A stretch of 44,403 nucleotides of DNA from Candidatus Sulfopaludibacter sp. (GCA_031292755.1 JARLGM010000040.1:1-44403); one strand, 5' to 3'; positions 35,218-42,991 are shown, counted from the stretch's first letter. The notes: generated from the letters alone by a model not told the origin. A program made the numbers and translations.

Positions 35218-35704
35218 CACGCCGCTGTGGCGCGACGAATTCCCGGTATTCACGGCCGACGAACGTTACGTGAACCGCCGGCAGTTCACCAAGTTTCTGA
35301 CCTTGACGAGCTTCGGAATGCTGGCGGGCAATTTGTGGATCCTGGCTCGATCGGCATTCCACCGGGCGCCGACTTATCCGCGAATCGCCGTGGCGGCGGC
35401 GGGCGAAATCGCGGTGGGCGGCGTGAAAACATTCGCATACCCAACCGCCGGCGATCCCTGCATCCTGGTGCGCACCGGCAGCGATTCTTTTGCGGCCTAC
35501 AGCCAGAAGTGCACGCACCTCTCCTGCGCCGTCTATTATGACCAGACGCAAAACCGGCTGGAATGCCCTTGCCATCAGGGCTTCTTTTCCATTGCCGACG
35601 GTTCGGTGCTGCAAGGTCCGCCGCGGCGCGCGCTGCCGCGCGTGTCCCTGGAAAGAAAAGACGGCCAACTGATCGCCGTCGGCGTGGAGGGCGAAGGCTC
35701 ATGA
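35192..35704 (+). CDS. Rieske [2Fe-2S] protein, Tat-exported
   Basis: 170 residues from ATG 35192, preceded by GGGAGGG. A twin-arginine segment with one hydrophobic helix (NRRQFTKFLTLTSFGMLAGN) near residues 28-48 would translocate and anchor the folded domain, as in bc1-type Rieske proteins. The cluster motifs are Cys107-Thr-His109-x-x-Cys112 and Cys125-Pro-Cys127-His128, so both ligand pairs and the disulfide pair are present. It faces the periplasm, the side of quinol oxidation, which makes a cytochrome b/Rieske quinol-oxidising pair feeding a cytoplasmic reductase plausible. This is an uncommon component for nitrate reductase operons. Confidence 0.93.
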   Translation: MSWFRKPSSTPLWRDEFPVFTADERYVNRRQFTKFLTLTSFGMLAGNLWILARSAFHRAPTYPRIAVAAAGEIAVGGVKTFAYPTAGDPCILVRTGSDSFAAYSQKCTHLSCAVYYDQTQNRLECPCHQGFFSIADGSVLQGPPRRALPRVSLERKDGQLIAVGVEGEGS

Positions 35705-35937
35705 ATACCGACCCGCCACGGAATCGCGGGCTCACGGCAATCGATGGCGCCATGGTGCTCATCGTCATTCTGCTGGTTGTGCAGATCTGGCTGCTGTCCG
35801 CGACGCTGGAATCGTACCTGGGCGGCCATCGCGAAGCCGCCGTACCCGGAGCCATTATCTCCGGAATTCTGTTTGCGGCCTGCCTGGCGCTGTACCGGCT
35901 TGTGGACCGAATCGACTCGGATGTCCGAAAGGGCTGA
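35701..35937 (+). CDS. Small membrane protein of the nitrate module
   Basis: 78 residues; ATG 35701 overlaps the Rieske TGA (ATGA). Two membrane helices: GAMVLIVILLVVQIWLLSAT and VPGAIISGILFAACLALYRL, joined by a short loop with ESYLGGHREAA. I recall similar tiny proteins in acidobacterial Rieske/nitrate loci (possibly DUF6755) but cannot confirm that. It is the last gene of the module and ends 7 bases from the convergent TlpA gene. Likely an assembly or anchoring subunit. Confidence 0.8.
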   Translation: MNTDPPRNRGLTAIDGAMVLIVILLVVQIWLLSATLESYLGGHREAAVPGAIISGILFAACLALYRLVDRIDSDVRKG

Positions 35938-35944
35938 ACGGCGG

Positions 35945-36502
35945 TTAATGCTCTTCGAGTAAGCGGGCGATGTCGCCGCGAAGTTGCCGCTCGCTGACGG
36001 CGCCCACGTAGACGGTGGCGACCCGGCCCTGGCGATCGAGCAGAAATGAGGTAGGCAGGGATTCGACCGCGGCGATCAGAGGGGAATCGGCGCCCGGCAG
36101 TATGACGGGGTACGGTACATGGAACTGGTCCACGAACCGCCGCACCGGCGCCGGTCCTTCGTCCGCTGAAACACCGACTACCTCGAATCCATTCCCCTCG
36201 TATTCCTTGGCTACGCGCACAAAGCCGGGAGTTTCCTCACGGCAGGGAGGGCACCAGGAAGCCCAGACGTTGACCAGAATCGCTTCACCCTTATGGTCGC
36301 TGAGCCGCCATGGATTCCCACGGAGATCCGTGGAGGCGATGTCCGGCATCGACTTGCGACCATCGGGATTGCGCAGCTTGCCGGTCGCCGGCGGGCTTAC
36401 ATCCATCCTGAAGAGCAACGTCAGAGCGACTCCGACGGCGAGGATTCCCGCCAGTTGGACTCCGTCCCGTTGCCAGAGAGGCCTCGGCTGTGAACTCATC
36501 AC
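35945..36502 (-). CDS. TlpA/ResA-type membrane-anchored thioredoxin
   Basis: 185 residues. One N-terminal membrane anchor (VQLAGILAVGVALTLLF), then a thioredoxin fold with the redox motif WASWCPPCREE (Cys84, Cys87), the cis-Pro loop in VESLPTSFLLDRQGRVA and the family's VGVSADEG. Such proteins reduce disulfides in the periplasm, often for cytochrome c maturation. It is convergent with the nitrate module. Met1 or Met2 may be the start. Confidence 0.92.
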   Translation of the reverse strand: MMSSQPRPLWQRDGVQLAGILAVGVALTLLFRMDVSPPATGKLRNPDGRKSMPDIASTDLRGNPWRLSDHKGEAILVNVWASWCPPCREETPGFVRVAKEYEGNGFEVVGVSADEGPAPVRRFVDQFHVPYPVILPGADSPLIAAVESLPTSFLLDRQGRVATVYVGAVSERQLRGDIARLLEEH

Positions 36503-37431
36503 TATGGATGATTCATTTTCCGGCCGTTGGTTACAGGCGAACGTTGCACGGTTAGGGAAGCGATTGGGCTAAAGCCGGTGCGGACTTCGTTGATGGTGAT
36601 GGAGGCCAGGCGGGGGATACGGAGTCGAGCGGCGGTCCACGTATGTCCAGTGGAATGTCCTGTCATCGCATTCGGGACGCCATTTTAGCCAACCAACAGA
36701 CACTGTGTTTTCAGCGAGTTAATGGGATTCCCAAATCTCCTGCGTAGGCACGCAGTAGTCTTCGAACAATTCGAGGCAGCGCAGGGGTCACCGTTGCCGG
36801 GACGACGCGCGGCTGGGCCGGGTACTGGCTTTGCCGATCTCCGCCGATGTGCCTGGGCGCTGACCAGGAAGCTGCCCGCTATTAGGCCGGCGCCAAGCAC
36901 GCTCGGCCCACCAAATACAGGTACGTTGTTCAATGCCGCCGCGGTCCACCCCCTTAGCAAGTTTCGAACCGCACGCGGCGGCGTCGCAAAAACGGCCCGG
37001 TACTTGCGTGTGCGGTGCCGGCGGACGCATAGATTTGCGACTCTCCACGATTATTTTGCGAAACGCGATCAGTGAGCGAGAATCCAGATTAGGATAATGG
37101 AGCCTCTTGATAGCTTTCCGTGAGATAGAGATGGCGACGCCGGAAGCGCACCTGCCCGCGAAAGCAGTCCCGGCAGGTTCACCCTGTCATTAGTCATTCT
37201 GCTCGCGATCATCGCGCTTGGCGTACCACAGCCGAACCATCGAACTGCGGAGGAGACAAGGGCGTGTCCCGGCTTCGGCCTTATTTCCCTGAACCGCGGC
37301 CAACACGATGGCGGAGGTTCACCGCCGGCACGCCTTGCGCGGCGACGACGAGCTTTGTCCGAGAGGGTCGTGCGCCGGGTTGACTGCAGCGGGTATGCGG
37401 CGCTGCACGGGCCGCTCTGGTAGAGTTAAGT
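36503..37431. other. 929-base stretch with no convincing gene
   Basis: Short open frames exist on both strands here, but their translations are Arg/Ala/Pro-rich, lack ribosome sites and resemble no protein I know. One minus-strand peptide around 36690-36940 has a hydrophobic patch (GGPSVLGAGLIAGSFLVSAQ) and could be a remnant. I see no tRNA, repeat array or transposase. It may be a decayed region or carry an unrecognised RNA. Confidence 0.5.
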
Positions 37432-37767
37432 ATGCCGCCGGAAACCGAAGATCGACAGCAGCATCGCATGCTGCAGAAAGAATACGGCAGTTTTTACCGC
37501 GCCGTGAGTGATATCCTCTTCCGGCACAATCCCGTCGATCTGGACGGCAAGCACAATACCGGCGAATACAATCCCGAAGTGGACGCGCTGCTTTCGCGCA
37601 TCCGGGAGGCGGAACATCTGGGTGCGCTTCAGGAGCTGCTATTTGAAATCTTCCGGGCCGATTTCGGCGAGGGGAATTGTGGCACCAAAGAGCGCTACGA
37701 CGAGGCAGCGTCGGAAATCTGGAAGGCCTACGAACGGCACCGCGCGGCTAACGTGACCGTGCGTTAG
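37432..37767 (+). CDS. Hypothetical protein, DUF1871-like pattern
   Basis: 111 residues from ATG 37432. Helical and acidic; the segment LFRHNPVDLDGKHNTGEYNP followed by EVDALLSRIREA resembles small DUF1871-type proteins whose hallmark is a D-P-I-x-...-DEY-x-x-E segment. The C-terminus (KERYDEAASEIWKAYERH) is a helix. A weak TAGAGT -10 lies just upstream. No known function. Its stop overlaps the 3' end of the minus-strand gene 37764-37973 by 4 bases. Confidence 0.65.
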   Translation: MPPETEDRQQHRMLQKEYGSFYRAVSDILFRHNPVDLDGKHNTGEYNPEVDALLSRIREAEHLGALQELLFEIFRADFGEGNCGTKERYDEAASEIWKAYERHRAANVTVR

Positions 37768-37973
37768 TACTGATGACCGGGCCGGCGCCGCGCCGCCATG
37801 CTGGCTTTCAGGGCTGTTCTGGCCCGGCTCTGAGCTTGCGCATAAGAACCGTCGAAGCCCCTGTCGCCGTGGTCTGTGGACCAGTGATATTCATTATGGC
37901 GGTCCGCTTCGTACACGGTATATTGGGCTTGGTTTCCGCCTGGATCGATGAACGTAAATGATTGGCTCGTCAT
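37764..37973 (-). CDS. Small hypothetical protein
   Basis: 69 residues. The ATG at 37973 is the likely start, since the sequence from there (TSQSFTFIDPGGNQAQYTVY, EADRHNEYHWSTDHGDRGF) reads like a compact soluble protein, while the longer upstream extension in the same frame crosses the divergent promoter region. It ends with a basic helix (AQAQSRARTALKASMAARRR). A TATACT element lies about 20 bases upstream on its strand. Family unknown. Confidence 0.6.
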   Translation of the reverse strand: MTSQSFTFIDPGGNQAQYTVYEADRHNEYHWSTDHGDRGFDGSYAQAQSRARTALKASMAARRRPGHQY

Positions 37974-38052
37974 GATCGGCTTTGCTCTGACCGAAGTATA
38001 GCAGTCCGGGATTGCCAGTCTGGTATAGTTTGATGGGAATGAGGTGATCTCG

Positions 38053-38295
38053 ATGCAGAGATTCGTTGCGGAACTCAGTGCGAGCATCGAAAAGGCAGAC
38101 TTCGAGAGATCCTGGCTCAGCGATCCATCTCTCAGCGGCAAGCAACCGAACGTAGAATTCACTTTCGACCGCCGCAGGATATCGGCGGTCATCAATTCGG
38201 ATTCGTCGGCTCCCTGGTCCTCCGTCAGTTTTCACCGGACTTTCAGCGCAGCGATTCGCCGCATCGATGGTGCCTGCAATATCCGGTGGCTTTGA
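38053..38295 (+). CDS. Small hypothetical protein
   Basis: 80 residues from ATG 38053, with GAGGTGA a few bases upstream. A TATAGT element about 27 bases upstream fits a -10, divergent from the minus-strand gene starting at 37973. The protein begins MQRFVAELSASIEKADFERS and has mixed beta content (VEFTFDRRRISAVINSD). No family recognised. Confidence 0.55.
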   Translation: MQRFVAELSASIEKADFERSWLSDPSLSGKQPNVEFTFDRRRISAVINSDSSAPWSSVSFHRTFSAAIRRIDGACNIRWL

Positions 38296-38503
38296 GGTGT
38301 CCACACAGTTGTGTTTCCGTGTGGCTGTGGGTATTCCGACGGTTGCATTCCGGGACAGCCATTTAGCTCTTGTATTGGCAATCGTTTCGTGCAACGATGA
38401 ATTGTAGTTTGACAGTCCGCTGATTCGGCCTCTCGTATAGTCCGGTGCTGCCGGATATCCTGCCCGCATTCGCCGCTCTGCAAATTTCAGAAAGAAGATT
38501 TAC

Positions 38504-38824
38504 GTGAAAAATATTTTCGTAGGAAACCTCAGTTTCGATGCTACCGAAAGCGCCGTCCGTTCGATGTTCGAGCAGTACGGTACGGTGGATCGGGTTAATA
38601 TCGTTACCGACCGGGACACTGGTAGGGCGCGCGGCTTCGGATTCGTGGAGATGGGCAATGACAGCGAGGGTCTGAACGCGATTGCCGGCCTCAATGGGCG
38701 TGACATGGACGGCAGAGCACTGAATGTGAACGAAGCCCGGCCCAAGGAGAATCGCAGTGGTGGTGGTGGCGGCGGCGGATATCGCGCTGGCGGCGGTGGC
38801 GGTGGACGCCAGAATCGCTGGTGA
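38504..38824 (+). CDS. RNA-binding protein, single RRM with Gly-rich tail
   Basis: 106 residues, GTG start (GTG AAA AAT ATT). One RNA recognition motif: RNP2 IFVGNL at residues 4-9 and RNP1 RGFGFVEM at 43-50, with the aromatic residues that stack on RNA. The C-terminus from about 83 is a Gly/Arg-rich tail (RSGGGGGGGYRAGGGG), like cyanobacterial Rbp and other bacterial RRM proteins that respond to cold. A 208-base leader precedes it. A second RRM gene lies at 43306. No typical Shine-Dalgarno is close except GAAAGAAG. Confidence 0.93.
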   Translation: MKNIFVGNLSFDATESAVRSMFEQYGTVDRVNIVTDRDTGRARGFGFVEMGNDSEGLNAIAGLNGRDMDGRALNVNEARPKENRSGGGGGGGYRAGGGGGGRQNRW

Positions 38825-38828
38825 GTGA

Positions 38829-39038
38829 GTGGACAAAAGACTTGCCAAGCGCCACAAGCGCCAGGTATCGCGTTCCCGAGAGAAGGTCAGGCTCTCTGAG
38901 CCTGATCTCCGCACTCCCGAGCAGATCGTAGCGGCCCGGCTGGCAAGCCGCCCGGATCTCCGTGGCGACAACAACCCGTGGCCGTCTCTCCCGAGCGATT
39001 CGGCCGGCGCTCCGAAAGAACCGGATCCGCCGGAGTAA
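38829..39038 (+). CDS. Small basic protein after the RRM gene
   Basis: 69 residues from GTG 38829, four bases after the RRM stop. The N-terminus is strongly basic (DKRLAKRHKRQVSRSREKVR), followed by LRTPEQIVAARLASRPDLRG and a Pro-rich end. Its position suggests co-expression with the RNA-binding protein, and the basic N-terminus could contact RNA or the ribosome. No family recognised. Confidence 0.55.
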   Translation: MDKRLAKRHKRQVSRSREKVRLSEPDLRTPEQIVAARLASRPDLRGDNNPWPSLPSDSAGAPKEPDPPE

Positions 39039-39047
39039 ATCGTCAGG

Positions 39048-40622
39048 TTACAGTGGCACGGCTGGATTCAGCGGAGCGCTCACCAAGATGGTGGCGCTCC
39101 GTTCGGATTTCAGATAGCCGTACGGGTCGTGATTCAGCCCGCCCTCCGGCAGCCACTCCCAAAGGGGGCCCAAATCCCTGCGCACCAGATCCACGTAGAA
39201 TTCCGGCAGTTGATCGCTTTCCTGCTCAAAGTAGGGTGAGAAGTGCCGGTCGGAATCCAGACGGGCGCGGATTTCCCTGTAATATCTGAGCCTGCCAAAT
39301 CCTTCCGTTGAAACTGCCCTTAAGAGATTCATCCACCGTGACGTCATTCCCTGGGTTGCGCAGAAGCGGCGATAAATAGCCCGGGCGTTGAACGAATAGC
39401 TCGTCAGCCCAATCACATGCTCGTAGAAAGTTCGCCATTCATAATTCCGCGGTCTGACGTTCATCGCCTGGTTGTTGTTCAGGAAGTGAAACGGGAAAGG
39501 CAGCACACGGTTGGCCCGCTGGTAACTGAGGTTGAGCGCCGCAGCGCGGCCAAATGCCGTCAGTAAGGAATATCCGGGAAATGCGCCGGGCGCCAGGTCC
39601 AGAAACCGCCTGGTCAGCTCGAAGGGCTCCTCGCCCTCGTCGGAATCAAGCCCCAGAACGAAATTGGCCTGTACGTACGGAATGTATTTCAGAATCAGGT
39701 TCACGTGGGCGGCTACCTGGCGAACTTTATCGATCCCCTGCCGTGAGCCCGTCTTGGACTTATTGCCCAAATCGAACCAGGATTCGATACCCGGCAACAG
39801 GGCTTTGAAGCCATTGCGTTTGAGCCTTTTCAGGTGCGGTTCGGAAAGCAGGGACAAACTGCTCTCCGCGGCGAAGTCGATGGATCCCGGAGGCACGGCC
39901 TCCTCGATCATATCCAGAGAGTCGTCGAACCGGACACCGAAATTGGGGTCGTGCCACGCCACCAGTGGCCGCCGGAACCGCTTCAGCAGGAATTTCAGGT
40001 CTTCCCGGAGCACGTCAAACGCTATCGGCTGATAGGGCACGTCGGCGTCGATACAGAAACTGCACGTGTAGGGACACCCCAGGCTGCCAATCATCGGAAC
40101 CATTTTCAGCAAGGGCGTTTTCTTGAGAGTCGGTTCAATGAACTCCCACCGCTCGCATACGCCGGGGAGCGCCACGGGCTGGCGCGCCGCCGAGATCTGT
40201 ACACCGACCGGACGATGCTGGGAGCAGTCCTGCAGGACGTCGAGCAGCGTCTCCCGGTCGGTGAAGCCCAGGACGTAATCGAAGTACTGCTGCGCGTCCT
40301 CGGGGTAGCATCGCGCGTGAGGGCCGCCGAGAACGGTAATCGCCCCCCGCGTGCGGAAGAGGCTACTCAGGGCGTAGGCGGTGTGGGCTGCTTCGGTGAA
40401 GGCGCCGATAAAAAGCAGGTCGAGGGTGTCCGGTAACTCCTCGAGCAGGTTTTCAAAACCGGTATAGCAGACCAGGGTGACGTCGTGCCCCAGTTGTCTA
40501 CACCATACCCCGATCACCTGAGGCATGATACTGGCAAGGTTGGCATTCATCACGCGCGCGTACAGCGCCCGGGTGGGGCCTTTAGAAACGATATCGATGA
40601 TGCCGATTTGGAGTTTGTGCAT
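39048..40622 (-). CDS. B12-binding-type radical SAM protein
   Basis: 524 residues from ATG 40622 (HKLQIGIIDIVSKGPTRALY). The N-terminal Rossmann-like half (LDLLFIGAFTEAAHTAYALS, TVLGGPHARCYPEDAQQYFD) resembles cobalamin-binding domains of radical SAM proteins. The SAM cluster motif is GCPYTCSFC (Cys-x3-Cys-x2-Cys), followed by LVAWHDPNFGVRFDDSLDMI. These proteins perform radical methylations or rearrangements on lipids, hopanoids or natural products. The cobalamin motif DxHxxG is not evident, so cobalamin use is unsure. It stands alone, divergent from the Crp/Fnr gene. Confidence 0.88.
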   Translation of the reverse strand: MHKLQIGIIDIVSKGPTRALYARVMNANLASIMPQVIGVWCRQLGHDVTLVCYTGFENLLEELPDTLDLLFIGAFTEAAHTAYALSSLFRTRGAITVLGGPHARCYPEDAQQYFDYVLGFTDRETLLDVLQDCSQHRPVGVQISAARQPVALPGVCERWEFIEPTLKKTPLLKMVPMIGSLGCPYTCSFCIDADVPYQPIAFDVLREDLKFLLKRFRRPLVAWHDPNFGVRFDDSLDMIEEAVPPGSIDFAAESSLSLLSEPHLKRLKRNGFKALLPGIESWFDLGNKSKTGSRQGIDKVRQVAAHVNLILKYIPYVQANFVLGLDSDEGEEPFELTRRFLDLAPGAFPGYSLLTAFGRAAALNLSYQRANRVLPFPFHFLNNNQAMNVRPRNYEWRTFYEHVIGLTSYSFNARAIYRRFCATQGMTSRWMNLLRAVSTEGFGRLRYYREIRARLDSDRHFSPYFEQESDQLPEFYVDLVRRDLGPLWEWLPEGGLNHDPYGYLKSERSATILVSAPLNPAVPL

Positions 40623-40738
40623 GTTCGAACCGGGATTGGATTCCGGCGTTCTCCTCCATGCAACCTCGCTGCGACAAGAACTCGCAGCACGCCCTCCAAG
40701 AATCCTTTTCCTTTGATTATGGCATCTTTCCACGGAGC

Positions 40739-40764
40739 TGTCTGAGCAATATTGCTCACTCGCA
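40739..40764 (+). repeat. 26-bp sequence shared with 42656-42681, containing a palindrome
   Basis: This 26-base segment matches 42656-42681 at 23 of 26 positions. It contains a perfect 16-bp palindrome TGAGCAATATTGCTCA (40743-40758). A second shared piece, GAT(C/T)TGAACTAA, follows in both regions (40806-40817 and 42685-42696). Both sites are in intergenic regions next to regulator genes, so a common operator or a small dispersed repeat is likely. Confidence 0.65.
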
Positions 40765-40803
40765 TCCGCGGAGCCGGGGAGGAATGCGGACGGGAACGAT
40801 TTG

Positions 40804-40822
40804 GAGATTTGAACTAAATCTC
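40804..40822. promoter_or_regulatory. Perfect inverted repeat near the Crp/Fnr gene
   Basis: GAGATTT-GAACT-AAATCTC, a 7-bp perfect inverted repeat with a 5-base centre. It covers the stop of the decayed Crp/Fnr copy and part of the second block of the shared repeat. It may be an operator or transcript hairpin; there is no T run. Confidence 0.4.
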
Positions 40823-40924
40823 GCGGACGAGTTGGCACGCCAGGCATCCTTCGCTAAAGAAATCACCGGCATCCAGTATGGCGATCACGGCCTGCCTGCC
40901 GCGGCTGGAGATTACGGTGAGCTT
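40814..40924 (-). pseudogene. Inverted partial copy of the Crp/Fnr effector domain
   Basis: On the minus strand this stretch reads KLTVISSRGRQAVIAILDAG then DFFSEGCLACQLV, in the same frame and order as KLTVVSPQGKEAVIAILGPG then DFFGEGCLAGQLM of the Crp/Fnr gene at 41176-41280 on the plus strand. About 37 codons are homologous; a TAG follows and no further Crp sequence is seen on either side. It is a decayed, inverted fragment from a duplication, or the trace of another regulator gene. Confidence 0.8.
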
Positions 40925-41001
40925 ACTGGGCATCCGCCGGGTCTTGGCTTTTGCCTCCGTTTTTGTGGAATGGTAAGTTGTAAGTTCACCGGCAAATACA
41001 G

Positions 41002-41676
41002 ATGGCGCAACGAAAGACTGAGGCAAAACCGCGGCGTTCCAAGGGGCTCGATCCAAAGCGTCTCCTGGCCAAAGCCGGCGCCCGGCGGAGGGTGGCAAAA
41101 TACCCCGAGGGCGGTTGCATCTTCTCGCAGGGCGATCCGGGTAATGCCGTCTTCTACATTCAGGAAGGACGGGTTAAGCTCACGGTGGTGTCACCGCAGG
41201 GAAAGGAAGCGGTAATCGCGATTCTTGGCCCCGGCGATTTCTTCGGCGAAGGATGCCTGGCAGGACAACTGATGCGCATGGCCACTGCCGCGGCCATGTC
41301 CGAATGCTCCATCGTGCGGCTGGAGAAGATGGCGCTGATTCGTGTCCTTCGCGAAAACCCGGCCTTTTCCGAAATGTTCCTGATGCACGTGCTTTCCCGA
41401 AACATCAGGTTTGAGGCGGATCTGGTAGATCATCTTTTCAATTCCAGCGAGAAGAGGCTGGCGAGGGTTCTTCTCCTGCTCGCCAATTTCGGAAAGGCCG
41501 GAGAGCCCCAGGCCGTGATTCCGAAAATCAGCCAGGAAACCCTGGCCGAGATCATCGGCACCACTCGCTCCCGGGTCAGTTTCTTCATGAACCGGTTCCG
41601 CAAATTGGGATTCATCGATTACAACGGCAGGCTCGAAGTTCACAGCTCGTTATTAAACGTGGTCCTGCACGACTAG
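41002..41676 (+). CDS. Crp/Fnr-family transcriptional regulator
   Basis: 224 residues from ATG 41002. A basic N-terminus is followed by a cyclic nucleotide-binding-type beta roll (FSQGDPGNAVFYIQEGRVKL, AVIAILGPGDFFGEGCLAGQ), a long dimer helix (about 105-145) and a winged helix-turn-helix (ISQETLAEIIGTTRSRVSFF then MNRFRKLGFIDY). There is no Fnr-type N-terminal cysteine cluster, so oxygen sensing by Fe-S is unlikely. It could bind the GTGA-N6-TCAC palindrome before the nitrate module. Its stop shares CTAG with that of the convergent XRE gene. Confidence 0.93.
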   Translation: MAQRKTEAKPRRSKGLDPKRLLAKAGARRRVAKYPEGGCIFSQGDPGNAVFYIQEGRVKLTVVSPQGKEAVIAILGPGDFFGEGCLAGQLMRMATAAAMSECSIVRLEKMALIRVLRENPAFSEMFLMHVLSRNIRFEADLVDHLFNSSEKRLARVLLLLANFGKAGEPQAVIPKISQETLAEIIGTTRSRVSFFMNRFRKLGFIDYNGRLEVHSSLLNVVLHD

Positions 41677-42551
41677 CTTTGCCGCGAGGGTCCGCGGGAA
41701 ATGCGGAAGTGGAGCGGGTCCCTGGTAGTTTGCAAAACGCGATAGTAATAGAGCGGAAGCGGCCGCCGGTCCTTAAACCGCAGGCGTTTGAGGAATTCGA
41801 TTTCTTCGTCGGTGGCATCTCCGCTGAGCAAAGGATCCCTGAGGAACTCCTCCAGGCCGGGCTCTATGTCGAAGGGGTTTTCCGGTTCCCGCTCGACAAA
41901 ATCAAACCGCTTCCGGTGTTTAAGGGCGACGTCGCGATTCAGAACAATTTCGATACCGAATGTCTCAAGGTCGATGTCCCATGACTTGACCAGGGAATCC
42001 AGAAGAGCGATGCAGCTTTCAGCGGAAACGTGGTAGATGTCCGTATCCAGGAACTCGAGAATCATAGCGCGCATTTGCTCGTGCCCCGGCGTGCCGGCCC
42101 CGGCCACCAATTGCAGCCCTTGTTCGCTATCCAGTTCCTCTCTGGCAACCCTTTTCGCCACATCCAACAGCTTCTGGGTGACCAGGCGCTCGAGTGCGCC
42201 GAAGGGCTCTTTCTCGAAGGTCTCGCGGATCTCCGGTTCCCTGGCGGATTCGCATTTACGAAGGATCAGCTCGCGGAAGGCCTGGAATAGCGGTTGCGGA
42301 GGATCCGCCACTTTTTTCTTCAAGTCCTCCCTGCGTTGGAGGTCGGCAAGCCTCGAAAGCTCACCTCTTGGAAGCTTCAGGAAAATCTCGACCCTGTCGT
42401 AGATGTCCGTTCGGCCCGACGTCGGCGGAGCCTTCTTGCGGGCGAGCAACTGCGAAATGTAGGATTCGGTGACCTGGGCCGCAGCCGCCAGGTCCCGTTG
42501 CTCCAAGCCGAGTTCTTTCAGGCGGTGCCTGATCACTAAAGACACATCCAA
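41673..42551 (-). CDS. XRE-family helix-turn-helix regulator
   Basis: 292 residues; TTG start at 42551 with GGAGG eight bases upstream. The N-terminal HTH is clear (VIRHRLKELGLEQRDLAAAA, QVTESYISQLLARKKAPP). The rest is a charged helical region (about 70-150) and a C-terminal part (AESCIALLDSLVKSWDIDLE, EEIEFLKRLRFKDRRPLPLY) I do not recognise. Its promoter region is shared with a divergent small-gene operon that has a strong promoter and a TTAAC/GTTAA repeat, so it may control that promoter. Confidence 0.88.
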   Translation of the reverse strand: MDVSLVIRHRLKELGLEQRDLAAAAQVTESYISQLLARKKAPPTSGRTDIYDRVEIFLKLPRGELSRLADLQRREDLKKKVADPPQPLFQAFRELILRKCESAREPEIRETFEKEPFGALERLVTQKLLDVAKRVAREELDSEQGLQLVAGAGTPGHEQMRAMILEFLDTDIYHVSAESCIALLDSLVKSWDIDLETFGIEIVLNRDVALKHRKRFDFVEREPENPFDIEPGLEEFLRDPLLSGDATDEEIEFLKRLRFKDRRPLPLYYYRVLQTTRDPLHFRISRGPSRQS

Positions 42552-42620
42552 AGGGCGGGCCTCCAGCGCCTGCTTAACTACTACGAGTGAAGCTGCTGGC
42601 TTAAATGTGCCATAGTTCCA

Positions 42621-42655
42621 TTGACAAGTAAAGCCACTTAACCGATAATAGTTAA
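42621..42655 (+). promoter_or_regulatory. Strong sigma70 promoter with inverted repeat on the -10
   Basis: TTGACA (42621-42626), 17-base spacer, GATAAT (42644-42649): a near-consensus promoter. An inverted repeat TTAAC-N8-GTTAA (42638-42655) covers the -10 and start site, a position suited to repression. Predicted start is about 42656, exactly where the 26-bp shared sequence begins. Confidence 0.78.
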
Positions 42656-42681
42656 TGTCTGAGCACTCTTGCCCACTCGCA
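42656..42681 (+). repeat. Second copy of the 26-bp shared sequence
   Basis: Matches 40739-40764 at 23 of 26 positions; the three changes break the central palindrome. Located in the 5' leader of the gene starting at 42749, directly after the predicted transcription start, and followed four bases later by GATCTGAACTAA, which is also shared. Confidence 0.65.
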
Positions 42682-42748
42682 GGCGATCTGAACTAAGTCA
42701 GGCTACCTGCTCCTCTTCCTTAGTGACCGGTCCAACCGGGGAGGTTGA

Positions 42749-42988
42749 ATGCGCACCAAAGTGATGAAGTGGGTTTCCATCGCGGCGTTATTGCTCACAG
42801 GCTTTCTGGCGATTGCCTTGCTGTTCGATCCCTTGGTACCCGTATTCCGACCGGCCGGAAGTCTCGGCCTCTCTATCGTTGTTCTCTCGTTCGCTTCCAT
42901 CGCTATGGCGTGGGTCGAGTTCCCGCCGCGCCGGCTGCTGTGTGTCGCACCGATCGCGGGTAGCCATCCAGGAAGCCAGTCCCTTTAA
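42749..42988 (+). CDS. Small membrane protein
   Basis: 79 residues, ATG 42749 with GGGGAGG about 8 bases upstream. Two hydrophobic helices: VSIAALLLTGFLAIALLF and LGLSIVVLSFASIAMAWVEF, separated by DPLVPVFRPAGS. This layout resembles small two-helix proteins of unknown function (perhaps DUF6804, from memory). It is driven by the strong promoter at 42621. Confidence 0.7.
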   Translation: MRTKVMKWVSIAALLLTGFLAIALLFDPLVPVFRPAGSLGLSIVVLSFASIAMAWVEFPPRRLLCVAPIAGSHPGSQSL

Positions 42989-42991
42989 ATT

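Noticed and set aside
36500..36680. Minus-strand peptide beginning MTGHSTGHTW, vaguely like an integrase C-terminus
   Set aside because: Only about 54 codons, no Arg/Tyr active-site residues in the right order and no other integrase sequence nearby.
36722..37075. Open frame of 117 codons on the plus strand
   Set aside because: Arg/Ala/Pro-rich translation, no ribosome site, no family resemblance and a competing frame on the other strand.
38409..38441. TTGACA ... TATAGT promoter before the first RRM gene
   Set aside because: The spacer is 21 bases, too long for a normal sigma70 promoter; other combinations are weaker.
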